From Coix lacryma-jobi var. lacryma-jobi (lineage: Eukaryota; Streptophyta; Magnoliopsida; Poales; Poaceae), in the NCBI GenBank assembly GCA_009763385.1, contig CM019830.1, positions 94,118,649-94,182,648 of the forward strand: DNA of 64,000 nucleotides. Direction: 5' to 3'. Position numbers and translations under genes: made by a program. The notes below the pieces were generated by a model. It did no database searches and was not told the origin of the DNA. It saw nothing but the letters and a program-made list of their open reading frames with translations. This document shows positions 30,157 through 42,671 of the stretch, one piece after another; positions within the stretch are counted from its first letter, which is position 1; each line of letters starts with the position of its first letter.

Positions 30157-32780
30157 ATGGAACGCGGCGTGGGCAAACCGCCGTTTTTCGATGGGATGAA
30201 CTATGCGTATTGGAAGATAAGCATGTCGGCCTATCTCCAGAGTATGGGTGCTTCTATTTGAGATATTTGCAACTCCGCAGATTACGTGGTCTTGGCTGCT
30301 CGTGTGACTCAACATCAGATCGATGGGCACGATGCCAATAGCCAAGCCCGTAATGCTCTTTTCTCCTATTTGAGCATGTCTGAGTTTGATCGCGTTTCTC
30401 ACCTCGCTACGGCTCAGGAAATTTGGGTTACTCTCATGCGTTTTCATGAGGGCACCACTCAAGTCAAAACCCATGTCTACGAGTCGCACAAGCGAGAGTA
30501 TGAGAACTTTCGACACATACCTGGCGAGAGCATAGAAAGTTTATTCGCTCGCTTTCAGGTGATTGTCAATAGGATGAGCGCTAACAAGGAGCTGTTGCCT
30601 TTCGATGATCATGAGAGGGCACTCAAGCTTTTACACACTCTTGATCGGTCGATGTGGGACTCCAAGGTTCAGGCGATCATCGAATCGCCTAACTATGAGA
30701 CTCTCACGTGCGACGAGCTTTTTAGTAAGCTCAAGTCCAGTGAGATTGACGCCATGGCAAGGGCTTTTATGAAAATCCTTGTGGCCCGTCGATGGCTTTG
30801 GTTTCTGGCTCTTCCGCTAACCCCTCTGGAGGTTTCGCTTTGTCATCTCTTCTTTCTGTTATAGAGGAGCAGTTGGAGTTCGTGGCAGACGATGAGTTGG
30901 CCCTGCTTGCCAACCGGTTCTCGCGGTTCCACAACCGCATGAACCGTCGCCACGGAGGAGGACGAGTTGGTTGCTACGAGTGTGGAGGCTCGGAGCACTT
31001 CATCGCCGATTGCCCGAAAAAGAACAAGCAAGTCTTCGGCAAGGCGGATCATGGCCACAAATACGACTCCGAAAAGCGCAAGGAGAAGTACGTCCCTGCC
31101 AAGCACAAGCGAAGGGGTGGCTTCAACAAGGAGTACATCAAGGAGAAGTACTTGGAGAAGGCCCAGGCCGAGCAGCGTGCCTTCTTCACCACGCTCAGCG
31201 ACGTTGACGACACGGATGACGACTCCGCTGCATCAAGCGATGACGAGTTCGAGAAGAAGAAGAAGATTGAGGACAAGTTGAACGACCTCTGTTTCTTCAC
31301 CGACAACGAGGGCTTTTGCACCATGGCCCTCGGCGATGAGGTCAACGGCGAGCTGGAGGAGATCCCTCAGAACGATGACGACGACGACACCTCTCAGGTA
31401 TCTCAAACTCCTAACGAACTCTCTGCTGAGGCTGACAAGCTTACTGCTGCTCTCCTTAGTCAAGATAAACTGCTTAGGCTTGCCGCTAGGGAGAGAAAGG
31501 AGTTTAGGTGGAAGTGGGAGGACGCGGTGAAGGAGCTTGAATTTGTCAAGTCCACCATTGTCGTGTCTGAGGAGGATGAGTGTTAGATGTGCTCCAAGCA
31601 CATGACTGACCTTCTCACTTTGAGGGGGAAGTATGTTGCTTTGGATGGAGAGGTGGATGAGCTTAGAGCTAGATCCTCTATGCTTGGTGCGTGCAAGTCT
31701 TGTGCAAGTTTGCAATCCGAGTTGGCAGAGAAGAATGCCAAGATTGTGTCTCTTGAGAAGGCCAACTTGGATAGCACTTGTGTGTCCAGGTGTGCTTTGT
31801 GTGAGGGTTTGGAGATGGAAATTGCAAACGTGAAGCATGACAAGATGCAAACCGAGGAAGAAAACACATACCTTCGGACCATCTTGTCATGGGTGTCTTG
31901 TGGTGAGCCGCAGCTTGGGATGATGATAGCCCAATTCAAATGTGCTGCTGGAGGTCCTAGTGTTGGTTTTGCTCAGGGTGTGGAGTGTGCTTCATCTTTG
32001 AGGAAGGTTGGAGAGTCAGTGGTCTTAAGCCGAGTGAGAAGCCAACTCCATCACTACTTCCAAACTGACCAAAATTCCACCCAAAGAGCCTCTCAAACCT
32101 AACACCAATGATGGAGTGTTTGTGGAACCTCCAAGAGCTCCACCCAAGAAATAGACATGGGCTCCAAAACCAAACCACCTCAGGAACAAGCTAGACACTA
32201 TGCCACCAATCCATGAGGAGCTCATGCCACAAAAGAGCCAAGTGATCCACACCCACTACCATGAGTACCAACAACCCCTTATGAGAGCGGTGAGGTACCA
32301 CTGTGAGCACTGTGGGAGATATGGACACTTGAGGGAGTTTTGCTTTTAGCGCAAGAGAGAGGAGCATCGTGCAAAGGAGATGAACAACTCGGACATGTAC
32401 CATCCTTTCCATGATGTACTTGTGCCAAAGATTCAGAGGAGAGCTGCTAGGCCCAGAGGTCCAATGCCTCAAGGTCCTAGGCCGCAAGGAGGTCGTGCCC
32501 GACGGGAGCCTGCTTTTGTAGGTTTTGGACCCTGTGGCGGTGGCTTTGCTGTTGAGCGTTACCCCCCACCGCGTTTTGAGTATCGCGATGGACGCTCTTC
32601 CCTTAGCAGACCACGTTTTCCTATACGTGGTGATGACTTTTCCCATAGGCGTGCTAGGAATGGTTTTGCTACTAACCATTCTTTTGAGCAACCGGCCCAA
32701 CACTGGTACACTTCCCATTTTACTCACCCTAGTGTTGGACTGTATGCTCACCCTATGTCTTTTTATGGATGTAGGCAAAA
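30157..32780 (+). pseudogene. gag: SV2 gag, broken
   Basis: ATG at 30157; MERGVGKPPFFDG and NYAYWKI mark the Sirevirus gag start. A TGG-to-TGA change at 30259-30261 stops the frame; capsid continues in phase to about 30770 (SHKREYENFRHIPGESIESLFARFQ), where one base is missing and the frame moves. Zinc knuckle CYECGGSEHFIADC is intact (CX2CX4HX4C), followed by a Lys-rich linker and a long acidic coiled-coil segment (DDDDTSQVSQ). TAG at 31584-31586 and further shifts near 32040 and 32345 precede a second knuckle CEHCGRYGHLREFC. The region matches SV3 gag throughout. The last part (FEYRDGRSSLSRP, SFEQPAQHWYTS) is a basic, Arg-rich tail before protease. Confidence 0.85.
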
Positions 32781-35700
32781 TGATTGGAGGACATTTGGTT
32801 GGTGGATTCCGGGTGCTCAAGGCATACGACCGGAAACGCCAAGTGGTTCTCCAGTCTTAGTCCAGTTGCCGGAAAGGAGTTTATCACCTTCGGCGATAAT
32901 AGCAAAGGTAAAGCGTTGTCTCGTGGGTCCGTGCGAGTTAATGAGCACTTTGTGTTGCGTGATATTGCTCTTGTTTCTAACTTGCATTTTAACCTTCTTT
33001 CTGTTTCGCAACATTTTGATGATGACTATGGGATTCGTTTTAAGCCGAATCTCAGTCATATTTTAGATCCTGAGGGCAATCTTGTGTGTTTGATTTCGCC
33101 CTTTGGGAAAGTCTTTCGAGCGAATTTCTCGTAGTCATTTGAAATTTCTCGTTGTCTTTTGGCTGGACCTTCCTCCTCTGATCTTTGGAAGTGGCATAGG
33201 AGACTAGGTCATCTGAGCTTCCACTTGCTTGCAAGGCTTAGTTCACTTGGCTTAATCCGAGGATTGCCCAAGTTGTGCATGGAGAAGGATCTTGTTTGCC
33301 ATTCTTGTAGACATGGGTAAATGGTAGCCGCTCCCCACCATCCAGTGAATCAGGTTATGACTAAGTGCCCTGGAGAGCTTTTGCATATGGACCTTGTAGG
33401 TCCGTCTCGGGTGAGCTCGGTTGGTGGGAAGTGGTATGTGCTTGTTGTTGTTGACGACTTTTCGAGATATTCGAGGGCTTTCTTTTTAGCTGAGAAAACT
33501 GAGACTTTTGCTTTTGCTCGCAATTTGATGTTGCGACTTCAGAACGAGTTCCCTAAGAACTCGATGAGAGCTATTCGTAGCGATAATGGTTCCGAGTTTA
33601 AGAACTCGGATTTTGAGAAGTTTTGTAACTCTTTGGGTTTAGAGCAACAGTTTTCTTCCCCCTGCACACCGCCACAAAATGGTGTTGTAGAGAGGAAAAA
33701 TTGGACCCTTGTAGAGATGGCCAGGACGATGCTCGATGAACATAGGACTCAGGCGATATTGGGTCGAGGCTATAAACACTGCATGCTATATTTCCAATCG
33801 CATTTTTCTCCGTGCTTTCTTGAAGAAAACTTCTTATGAGTTGCGATTTGGGAAGCAACCCAAAGTGAGTTATTTTAGAGTTTTTGGTTGCCACTGTTTT
33901 ATACTCAAGAAATGCAACTTGGACAAGTTTGAGTCTCGCTCTTCTGACGGTGTACTTTTGGGTTATGGTAATCATACTCGTGCATATCGTGTACTTAACC
34001 TTGATACTAACCGAGTCATGGAGACATCCGATGTCACCTTCGACGAGACCATGCATTGTCCTTCTTCTAGATTTGACCGTGCAGGTGATCCCGCGGTTGG
34101 CGAACCTCTTTTTGATGATGAGGAAGAAGGTGCTGAAGTGATTGATGATCCAGCACTTTATCCACCTGATGTGTCGGTTGGGTCGACTTCAACCACGACT
34201 GCTCGTGGCCCCGACCCGTCTTCTTCCACTACATGGGGGTCGTGTGATCCACCACCTTGGGCTGTACCACTTGTACCCGAGGAGGCACCAGCTACTATTG
34301 AGGGGGAGGTCACTTCAGCAAGGGAGGCGCGACGACACATTCAGCGCCAACACCCTCCTCAACAGATTGTCGGCGACATCCACAAACGTGTCACTCGGAC
34401 TAGGTCACAACAAATCTCTCACTTTGCTCATTATGCATTTGTTGCTGATTTTGAACCCCCGAGATGTTGGACATGCTTTATGTGATTCGGATTGGGTCAA
34501 TGCCATGCATGAGGAGCTTGAAAATTTTGAGAGAAATTAGGTTTGGGCTCTTCTTCCTCTTCCTCCTGAGTGTCACCCTATTGGGACAAAATGGGTTTTC
34601 AAAAACAAACAAGGAGAAGATGGTCATGTTGTGAGAAACAAGGCCAGACTTGTAGCCCAGGGGTATAGTAAGAAGGAGGGGATAGACTATGAGGAGACTT
34701 TTGCTCCTCTAGCTCATTTGGAGGCAATTAGGATCCTCTTGGCTTTTGCTGCATCGAAAGGTTTTAAACTTTTTCAAATGGATGTCAAGAGTGCCTTCCT
34801 AAACGGCTACATAGAAGAAGAGGTGTATGTGAAACAACCCCCCGGTTTTGAAAATCCCAAGTTTCCAAACCATGTTTTTAAACTTCACAAAGCTTTGTAT
34901 GGTTTGAAACAAGCTCCTAGAGCCTGGTATGATAGGTTGAAAACCTTTTTGCTTGCTAAGGGTTTTAAAATGGGATGTGTAGATAAAACATTTTTTCTCC
35001 TCGAGCAAGGCAATGACACTCCCTTGGTTCAGATTTACGTGGATGATATCATTTTCGGTGGTTCTTCTCATGCTTTGGTTGCCAAGTTTGCAGATACTAT
35101 GAGCAGGGAATTTGAGATGAGCATGATGGGAGAGTTGACGTTTTTCCTCGGGTTGCAAATCAAGCAATCCCGAGAGGGGACGTTTGTGCACCAGGGCAAG
35201 TACCAAGGACATATTGAAGAAGTTCGATATGGGTGAGGCCAAGCCTTTTCCAACACCCATGTCGACCACAACGGCCCTGGATGTGGAGAAGGATGGAGAA
35301 GCTGTGGACCAGAAGGAGTACCAAAGTATGATCGGGTCGCTGCTGTACCTGACGGCGACACGCCCGGACATTCAGTTCGCGGTGTGCCTATGGGCGCGCT
35401 TTCAGGCGTCACCGCGCACTTCTCACCGTCAGGCGGTCAAACGCATTATGAGGTGCTTATGTTTCACACCTGAGTTCGGGATTTGGTATTCTGCTTCTTC
35501 TACCCTCTCCCTTTGCGGTTACTCGGATGCTGATTTTGCTGGTTGCCGACTTGAGCGCAAGTCCACTTTTGGGACTTGTCAATTTTTGGGTTCTTCTCTT
35601 GTATCTTGGTCTTCTCGCAAGCGGTCTAGTGTCGCTCAGTCTACCACAGAGGCTGAATATGTTGCTGCGGCTAGCTGCTGTTCCCAGTTGTTGTGGATGA

Positions 35701-36023
35701 TGGCCACTTTGCATGATTTTGGTCTGAGCTTTTCTCGAGTTCCATTGTTTTGTGACAGCACGAGTGCGATTAGCATTGCTAAGAACCCTGTGCTGTATTC
35801 TAAGACTAAACACATTGATGTGCGCTTTCATTTCTTGCGAGACCACTATGAGAAGGGTGATATCGACCTTCACCATGTCGATACTCATCTTCAGTTGGGA
35901 GATATTTTCACCAAGCCTTTGGACCAATCAACCTTTGCCAGGTTGAGAGGTGACCTTGGTGTGTGTTTCCCCTTTAGTTGGGGGAAACATTGTGACAGAA
36001 CCGACCAATTTATACCAGATTAA
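32781..36023 (+). pseudogene. pol: SV2 pol: protease, integrase, RT, RNase H, broken
   Basis: Protease: WLVDSGCSRH with catalytic DSG near 32790. Integrase: the HHCC region is at about 33180-33330 with a stop (TGGGTAAATGG) in the last part; core Asp in MDLVGPS (about 33385), Asp in IRSDNGSEF (33580) and Glu in NGVVERKN (33690). RT at about 34620-35220 keeps YVDDIIFGG; RNase H at about 35510-35960 keeps SDADFAGC, STTEAEYV and ADIFTKPLD-like QLGDIFTKPLDQ. Breaks include a two-base loss near 35200 and several stops. One T is lost in the final CCTTTTAG, so the frame overruns the normal stop into the adjoining solo LTR and ends at 36023. Confidence 0.87.
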
Positions 36024-37469
36024 GCACTGAATCCCCGCTTACACAGAGATTACAGGTACTTAAGCTCGTACAAACCCAGTAGTCCGGAAATCTCGAAGGA
36101 TTTCAATCATTCAACAATAGCCAAGATCGTAATAGATTAGCGTACATGTCCACGAGGTACATTCAGTTTGCACATAATTCAAATACATCGGAGTTCAACA
36201 GTTATTACAAACCATAGTTCGGAATTCAAAAGCGGAAGCAACATAGTTTTAAACATAAGTTCTTAGTTCACAATACGGTGCCATTGCCTGATCAGTCCAC
36301 AAAAGCATCAGGAGAGATTAAGAGATGACCATGCCCATGATCTAGTCACCACCCACGACGGGGTACAGATAGTTCTCGCAATAGCCGTAGAAGCATTGCC
36401 CATCTGCAACAACAAGGGAATAGAACCCTGAGTACAAGAAGGTACTCAGCTAGACTTACCCGCCATAAACCAGAAATAAACGACACCAAGGAGTATGCAA
36501 GGCTGTATCTGGGGTTGGCCATACTCACCTTTTGCATAAAAGCATTTTATTAAGTAAATAATCATCGTTAGAGTATTAGCAGTCAATTTTATGTAATCAA
36601 CCTGATTAACTAGATTTGCACCTGATCTAGAGCAAGCACTTGGCTAATTAATCAAGCAAGAGTGACTATTTCATCAATAGCCTTTCAGATTCAGTACCAT
36701 AACCATCTTTAGTTCCATAAGTTACTACGGTAACACATGCCCAGTCAAGTTACTCACTGTCCAGGAGCGATGGCGATTATAATCGATTCCTACCCAGCTG
36801 GGGATAAAATGTCGCACACTCGCCCGATCACACCTTGCCAGGCAGCCGTCGGCGACCAATTCAGGAGATTCGAGAACACAACGCGCGGGACGGTCATGGG
36901 CCCTTCTACACCGGGGGTTATCTCAATGCCAGGTCGCTCAAGCTATAACTGTCCACGGTCATGCCAGGTCAATCAGGCCCCGCCTGTCCACGGACCATGC
37001 CAGGTTGCTCAGAATAGTTGCCCACGGTACATATAAGGCCCTCGATGTTAGGCATCAACATCTCCATCACCGGCTCGAATAACCTTACTCGGCTTCACGG
37101 GAGGTACTCGCACCTGCTCCGTTAAGTGATTGACGCATTCAAAATGACTGAGGTGTGCCTTCGTCGGGTCCTAATCGACATAGACGGGAGACTACTAGCA
37201 CACAGGACCCATGTCCTGCTGCTCCTACATCCCGTCCGGTCTCAGATTAATTATCACATGGTTATCTCCATGATAGCACTAGGCTAGTCAGGATTAGTAT
37301 CCACCTATATGCGGGAGACAGGAAATCACCCGACTTTTACCGGTCTAAGCAGACTAAGCGGAAACGAGCCTAGACTTAACAGGGATATTAAGACAATAAT
37401 TGTAGGTGGACAAGGATAAGTAATTAATGCAGCAACGGTGTCACTCAACTCCTATAACCTAATGCAACA
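35991..37469. repeat. Solo LTR of an unrelated element in SV2
   Basis: 1479 bp, TGTGACAGAACCGACC to CTAATGCAACA, with TSD AACAT (35986-35990 and 37470-37474). No coding potential. Family not recognised; the TGTGACAG start is common among grass LTRs. It lies just after the SV2 pol end, and the deletion in SV2 begins at its right TSD. Confidence 0.85.
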
Positions 37470-37474
37470 AACAT

Positions 37475-40400
37475 ATCAGGCTTGGACTGACGGACCGGTG
37501 GCCTGAGGATCGGCCGTGGTGGCTGACAGCCTGGGATAGCGACAAGTGAAGACTTGTGGGTGGACGGGGTGCACGGGCGGTGCATCCCTCTACGGCGTCG
37601 GTTTGGTGGTTGAGCCAAAGAAAACCCACCGAGTGGACGGTTTCCAGGTTTGGGCCTCAAAACTTGGGTGTGGCCGGTTTCCGAGTTTGGGCCACAAAAC
37701 TCGGGATGAGGACGGTTTCCAGGTTTGGGCCCCAAAACCTGGGCGCTGACGGGTTTCTGAGATTGGGCCACAAAACTCAGGCGACGGACGATAGGTTTCC
37801 CGGTTTCGGCGTCAAAACCGGGGGATGGCCCAGGTTTCCCGGTTTCAGCCTCAAAACCGGGGGGAGGTCCGTGAAAAGGACGAGCGACGCTTGGCGGCAC
37901 ATGGCGGCATCCAGTGAGGTCATGTCGAGGCGAAGCTACCCGATGTGCGGGCGTGGCCGTCGGATCAACATCAACTCGAGTTGGTCAAGAACCCCCTTAG
38001 GGTTAGCCTACTCGCTCATTAGCAGTAGGGGTAGAAGGCGAATAATTGTATTAGGCTATATAAGGAGAGGTCACCCCTCCCTCCAGACTATCTCAGCCAT
38101 TGCTATTTTCATTCTAGGGTTTCCTGCTTCCCACATCCCTGTTGTAGCTACTGAGATCCGCAGAGACGTTGAATCATACCTCTGTGTATTTGCTTTTTGA
38201 GGAAACGAGACTGTAATCTCGTTGTCTCCTCATGTGGAGGAGTTTTGGCTAGAAATTGAGATCAAATTGCGTTCTTGCTCATGTGTTCTTCGCGTTTTCA
38301 TTTTTGGCCCTCACGGAGTTTTGCCTCGTTCTTTCTCTCCGGGAGTTGGTTTTCGATTTCGTTTGAACCACTTTGTGCACGAACGGATTTGTGATCTTTT
38401 GACCGAAGGAATCACACTCTATTCACTTGTGGCAATAGATCGGTCAAGTTTCGTTTCGGATCAAGTTTTTCCTCTCTTTTCCCGAATTCCTTCGATTCAT
38501 CGATTTAGAGATAGGTTCGAGCCATGATCTCCAACGAGTAGCTCACTATCCTCCTTGTGACTCCTCTCACCAAGTTTGAACCTTAGGGGTTTCGTTTTGG
38601 GAGAGATCGAGTTGAATCGGTGGATGAACTGCACAGAATCAGGGTGACTGGACTCTGCCCTTGGGGTGACCGGACTCTGACTAGTGAGTCCGGTCGTTGA
38701 AGGCCGAGCGAAACCTGTTCTACGAGAGACTGACCTGACGCTCTGTGATTGCGTGACCAGACTCACCGAGCACATTGTTGGTTGTGCTGCGTGTGACCGA
38801 ACGCTGGCTCAGCTACTGACCGGACGCTCGTGCATGCTGAGTCCGGTCCAATACAGTAAGGGTCCAGAACGATTTTTGTTGGACCGAACGCGTCCGATCC
38901 TGACTGACCGGATGCTCCAGTGAGTTCGGTCAGTGCTGATCAGCACGTTTTTGCTCGTGGTTCGTTCATCCGGTGTTAGTTTTGGTTTCTGGTTTTTGCG
39001 TTGGGTTTTTAGAGTTGTGTAGTGTCTCGCTGTGCTTCTTTGAAGCATCCACCCTACATCTAGGGTCGTGGACACTACCTAGCTCTAGATTTGCTCCTAG
39101 GGTCATTTCACGGGACAGTGGCGATAAGTTTCTAAAAAGAAATTTAAACGTCCCATTTGAAGGACCGAGAATGCAAAAGCAAGGCGACCAGAGGGGGGTG
39201 AATGGGAGCCTAAAAATTTCTCTCGAAACTTTGGCCTTTGTCCTAAGAATCAACCCCCAAAAGCTTCGACCGAAACGTGATGCCCACGACCCTTGGAAGA
39301 GGGTGGATGATCCCTAGGATTACAGCGAGGCACCACAAGACAAGAGCAAGTCAAATGCCAAAAGCACCGGATCAAGTTCGACCCCAAAAACCGACCCTCG
39401 AACGTAGCTGGAAGGCTACATCGAGAAATCTCCAATTACCTATGCTAACAAGTAGCAAAGATACCGAGAGAGGTTCCTTGGTTAACTATAGGGCCAAACG
39501 AGAAGTCCGAAAACCAAGCGGAGAAGCCGGGAGAGAAAACGCACTAAAACTCAACACTCAGCCAAATCCCGGACTGTCCGGACTCCCAGTCTCGGACTGT
39601 CCGCGCAACCTGCGGACTGTCCGCGAGTCGATCCCGGACTGTCCGCCGTTCAAAATGGAAAAACAGCACAGTTGCTGAACTCGTTCTGCTCAGGCCCGGA
39701 CTGTCCGCGACCTAGTACTGTGGACTGTCCGCCGTTCAAACCAAAGCAACACAGCCGAAGAACATAGCCACTGACTTGGCTTGCCCCCGACGCGCGGACT
39801 GTCCGCCGGTGGTACCGTGGACTGTCCCGACCACCCAGTGAGGGCGATTTCGGTCGCCCTCAACTCAAATCTCCCCAAATCCGATCCAAATCAAAATCCC
39901 TTGATCCCAAACTTGGAGAAGATGATCACGAGGTAGTTAGGAGACTATCCCCAAGAAATCATCCGCTCAAATCAACTCAATCAACGGGAATTCGAAGGGG
40001 AAGGAGTATGAACCAAAAAACGCCATGAAAATTGAATCGACCCGATCTACTTGTTCGTGAGGGTAGAGATGGATTCCTTCAGTGGAAATGTTCTCCTCAC
40101 TATAAAGAACAAGTTGATTCAAGTGGATTTCAAAAAGACGCAGTAGAGAGGGAGATCGAGTGACAGGAAAAACGTGGAGAAACGAAGAACGCGAAGAACA
40201 AAATCAAAACACGAATCACACTATGAATTTGCAACCGTGTGGCTACCACACGCTACAACAGTGAGATTACGGTCTCACTTCCACAAAATCTCATGAGGAC
40301 AGACGTATGGTTCTCTGCGGATCTCAGTAGCTACAGCAGTGGATTGGGAGAGCAGGAAAACCCTAAGTGGAGAATAGCAAATGACTGAGATAGTTTGGGA

Positions 40401-41283
40401 GGTGGGTGTCTCCCCCTACTTATCCTAATTCTAATTCCCACTGTACCCCTACTTAATTATAGAGCGAACCAGCTAAACCCTAAGGTTATTCTGGACCAAC
40501 TCGAAGTAGATGCTGATCCGACGGCCACGCCCGCACAACTGGTAGCGTTGCCTCGACGCAACCTCACTGATTGCCGCCATGTGCCGCCTCCGCTCTGCTC
40601 GTCCTTTTCACGGACCTCGCCCCCGGTTTTGAGGTCGAAACCGGGAAACCTGTCTTCACGACCAACCCCCGGTTTTGAGGCCCAAACTGGGAAACCAACC
40701 GCTCATCGCCTGAGGTTTGTGGCCCAAACTCAGAAACCCGCCAGCACCCAGGTTTTGAGGCCCAAACCTGGAAACCATCCTCAGCCCGAGTTTTGTGGCC
40801 CAAACTCGGCAAACCCACAGCACCCAGGTTTTGAGGCCCAAACCTGGAAACCGTCCACCGATGGTTTTTCTGTGGCTCAACCACCAAACCGACGCCGTAG
40901 AGGGGATGCACCGCCCGTGCACCCCGTCCACCGACACGTGTCCCCAGGTCCTCGACCCGAGCAACACCGTGCCCCGCAAGTCTTCGCTCGTCGCTGTCGC
41001 AGGCTGTCAGCCACCACAGCTGATCCTCATGCCACTGGTCTATCAGTCCAAGCCTCACGTCCGCCCTTCACCGCTCCCGGTCCATCGGCACGGAACGTCT
41101 CTACTTGACCTTCACCTTTCCTTCGATCACTGTCTCCGTGCTCGACACCTACACAACACAAGCCAAAGAACATGCGCATCAAATCCGTTGACAATCACTC
41201 ATCACTCAAGATCCGGCATACACCCATGTATCCACACCATTCACCCCCTCTGGTCGCCTTTGTGTAACACTTTTGGTCCTTCA
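37475..41283 (+). repeat. SV2 3' LTR, 5'-truncated and split by a reverse solo LTR
   Basis: Begins inside the LTR at GGCTTGGACTGACGG, about position 190 of the intact LTR, and ends TTTTGGTCCTTCA at 41283. Hairpin array about 37601-37862; inverted motifs of the SV2 type about 38645-38935. The last 47 bp follow the nested solo LTR. Confidence 0.87.
39158..41236 (-). repeat. Solo LTR of a Sirevirus, minus orientation, nested in the SV2 3' LTR
   Basis: 2079 bp; minus strand TGTGGATACATGGG to CTCGGTCCTTCA. TSD CCATT (39153-39157 and 41237-41241). Carries the hairpin array (about 40625-40895) and GCGGACAGTCCGC-type motifs (about 39568-39835), as in SV1 and SV3. Confidence 0.92.
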
Positions 41284-41288
41284 AGGTC

Positions 41289-42671
41289 GCGTCGAGATGA
41301 AGCTACCCAATGTGCGGGCGTGGCTGTCGGATCAACATCAACTCGAGTTGGTCAGGAATACCCTTAGGGTTAGCCTGCTCGCTCATTAGCAGTAGGCATA
41401 GAATGAGAATAATTGTATTAGGCTATATAAGGAGAGGTCACCCCTCCCTCCAGACTATCTCAGCCATTGCTATTTTCATTCTAGGGTTCCTGTTCTCCCA
41501 ATCCCTGCTGTAGCTACTGAGATCCGCAGAGACGGTGAACAATACCTGTGTGTATTTGGATTTTGCAGAAACGGGACCGGATTCCCATTGTCTCCTCGTG
41601 GGGATGAATTTTGGCTGGCAATTTGTGGTCTTGATTCGTGTTTTGAACTTGTTCTTCGCGTTCTTCGTTTGTCCATGATTTTCCCGTCACTCGATCTCCC
41701 TCCCCGCTGTGTCTTTTTCGAATCCACTTGAACCAACTTGTTCTTTGATGTGAGGAGAACATTTCCACCAAAGGAATTCATCTCAATCCTCACGAACAAG
41801 TAGATCGGGTCTATTCATGTTTTGTGGCGCTTTTTTGGTTCTTGCACCTTCCCTTTCGATTTCCCGTTGATTGAGTTGATTTGAGCGGATGATTTCTTGG
41901 GGATAGTCTCCCAACTTCCTCGTGATCATCTTCTCCAATTTTGGGATCAAGGGATTTTGATTGGATCGAATTTGGGGAGATTTGGGAGAAGGGCGATTGA
42001 AATCGCCCTCCCTGAGTGGTCGCGGATAGTCCGCCACTCAGGGCGCGGACAGTCCGCGCGTCGGGCTCGAGCCGGACCAGTGGCTGCGCAGCTCGACTGT
42101 TCCTGGCCAGGTTGACCGGCGGACAGTCCACCGTTGTCATCCGCGGACAGTCCGGGACTGTCTAGGGAGACTTCAACAGCAGTGCTATTTTTCGTTTCTT
42201 GCCAGCGGACAGTCCGCCAGTGGACCGCGGACAGTCCGCAGTAGGCGCGGACAGTCCGGCAACCTATTCTAGGTTGTGTTTTAGTGCGTTTGCTCTTTCG
42301 TTTTTCTGCTTGGTTTTCGGACTTCTCGTTTGGCCCTAGAGTTCACCAAGGAACCTCTCTAGGTATCTTTGCTACTCGTTAGCATCGGTATTTGGAGATT
42401 TCCCAACGTCGCCATCCATCTACGTTCGGGAGTTGGTTTTTGGATTTGAACTTGAGCCGGAGCTTTTGGGTTTTGACTCACTCTCATTTGGTGGTGCCTC
42501 GCTGTGATCCTAGGATCGTCCACCCTCTTCCAAGGGTCGTGGGCATCACGTTTTGCACTCGAAGCTTTTGGGGTTGTTTTGTGGGACAGAGGCCAATGTT
42601 TCGAAAGAAATTTTTTAGGTTCCCATTCACCCCTCCTCTAGTCGCTTTCTGGTAGCATTCTCGGAACTTCA
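41289..42671 (+). repeat. SV1 3' LTR, second piece
   Basis: Resumes after the TSD AGGTC (41284-41288) and ends CTCGGAACTTCA. With the first piece the LTR is about 2.0 kb. A TATA element (GGCTATATAAGG, about 41422) precedes the start region. Seven GCGGACAGTCCGC-type inverted motifs lie at about 42025-42262. Confidence 0.9.

Larger units (their letters stand above)
26185..41283 (+). mobile_element. Sirevirus 2 (SV2), nested in the SV1 LTR
   Basis: Complete in outline: 5' LTR 26185-30093, PBS 30096, gag and pol to about 35980, 3' LTR from 37475 to 41283, TSD AGGTC on both sides (26180-26184, 41284-41288). It carries solo LTRs at 26766-28765, 35991-37469 and 39158-41236. The post-pol spacer and about the first 190 bp of its 3' LTR are missing: at 37474/37475 the sequence jumps from the TSD of the second solo LTR straight into the middle of the LTR. 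It cannot encode a working protein set. Confidence 0.9.
2701..42671 (+). mobile_element. Sirevirus 1 (SV1), Ty1/copia, 3' part, host of most left-block insertions
   Basis: Pieces of one plus-strand element: integrase 2701-3097, linker to RNase H 22091-24075, post-pol spacer 24076-25557, 3' LTR 25558-26184 plus 41289-42671. The pieces rejoin exactly when the insertions 3098-22090 (TSD TTAAC/TTATC) and 26185-41283 (TSD AGGTC) are removed. The 5' LTR and gag lie left of the window, beyond the minus-strand gypsy insertion. Assignment to the SIRE/Maximus lineage rests on the long LTR, the gag type seen in its relatives SV2 and SV3, the tRNA-iMet-type PBS of SV3 and the several polypurine tracts before the 3' LTR. 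GAGAT at 42672-42676 is presumably its right TSD. Confidence 0.88.
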
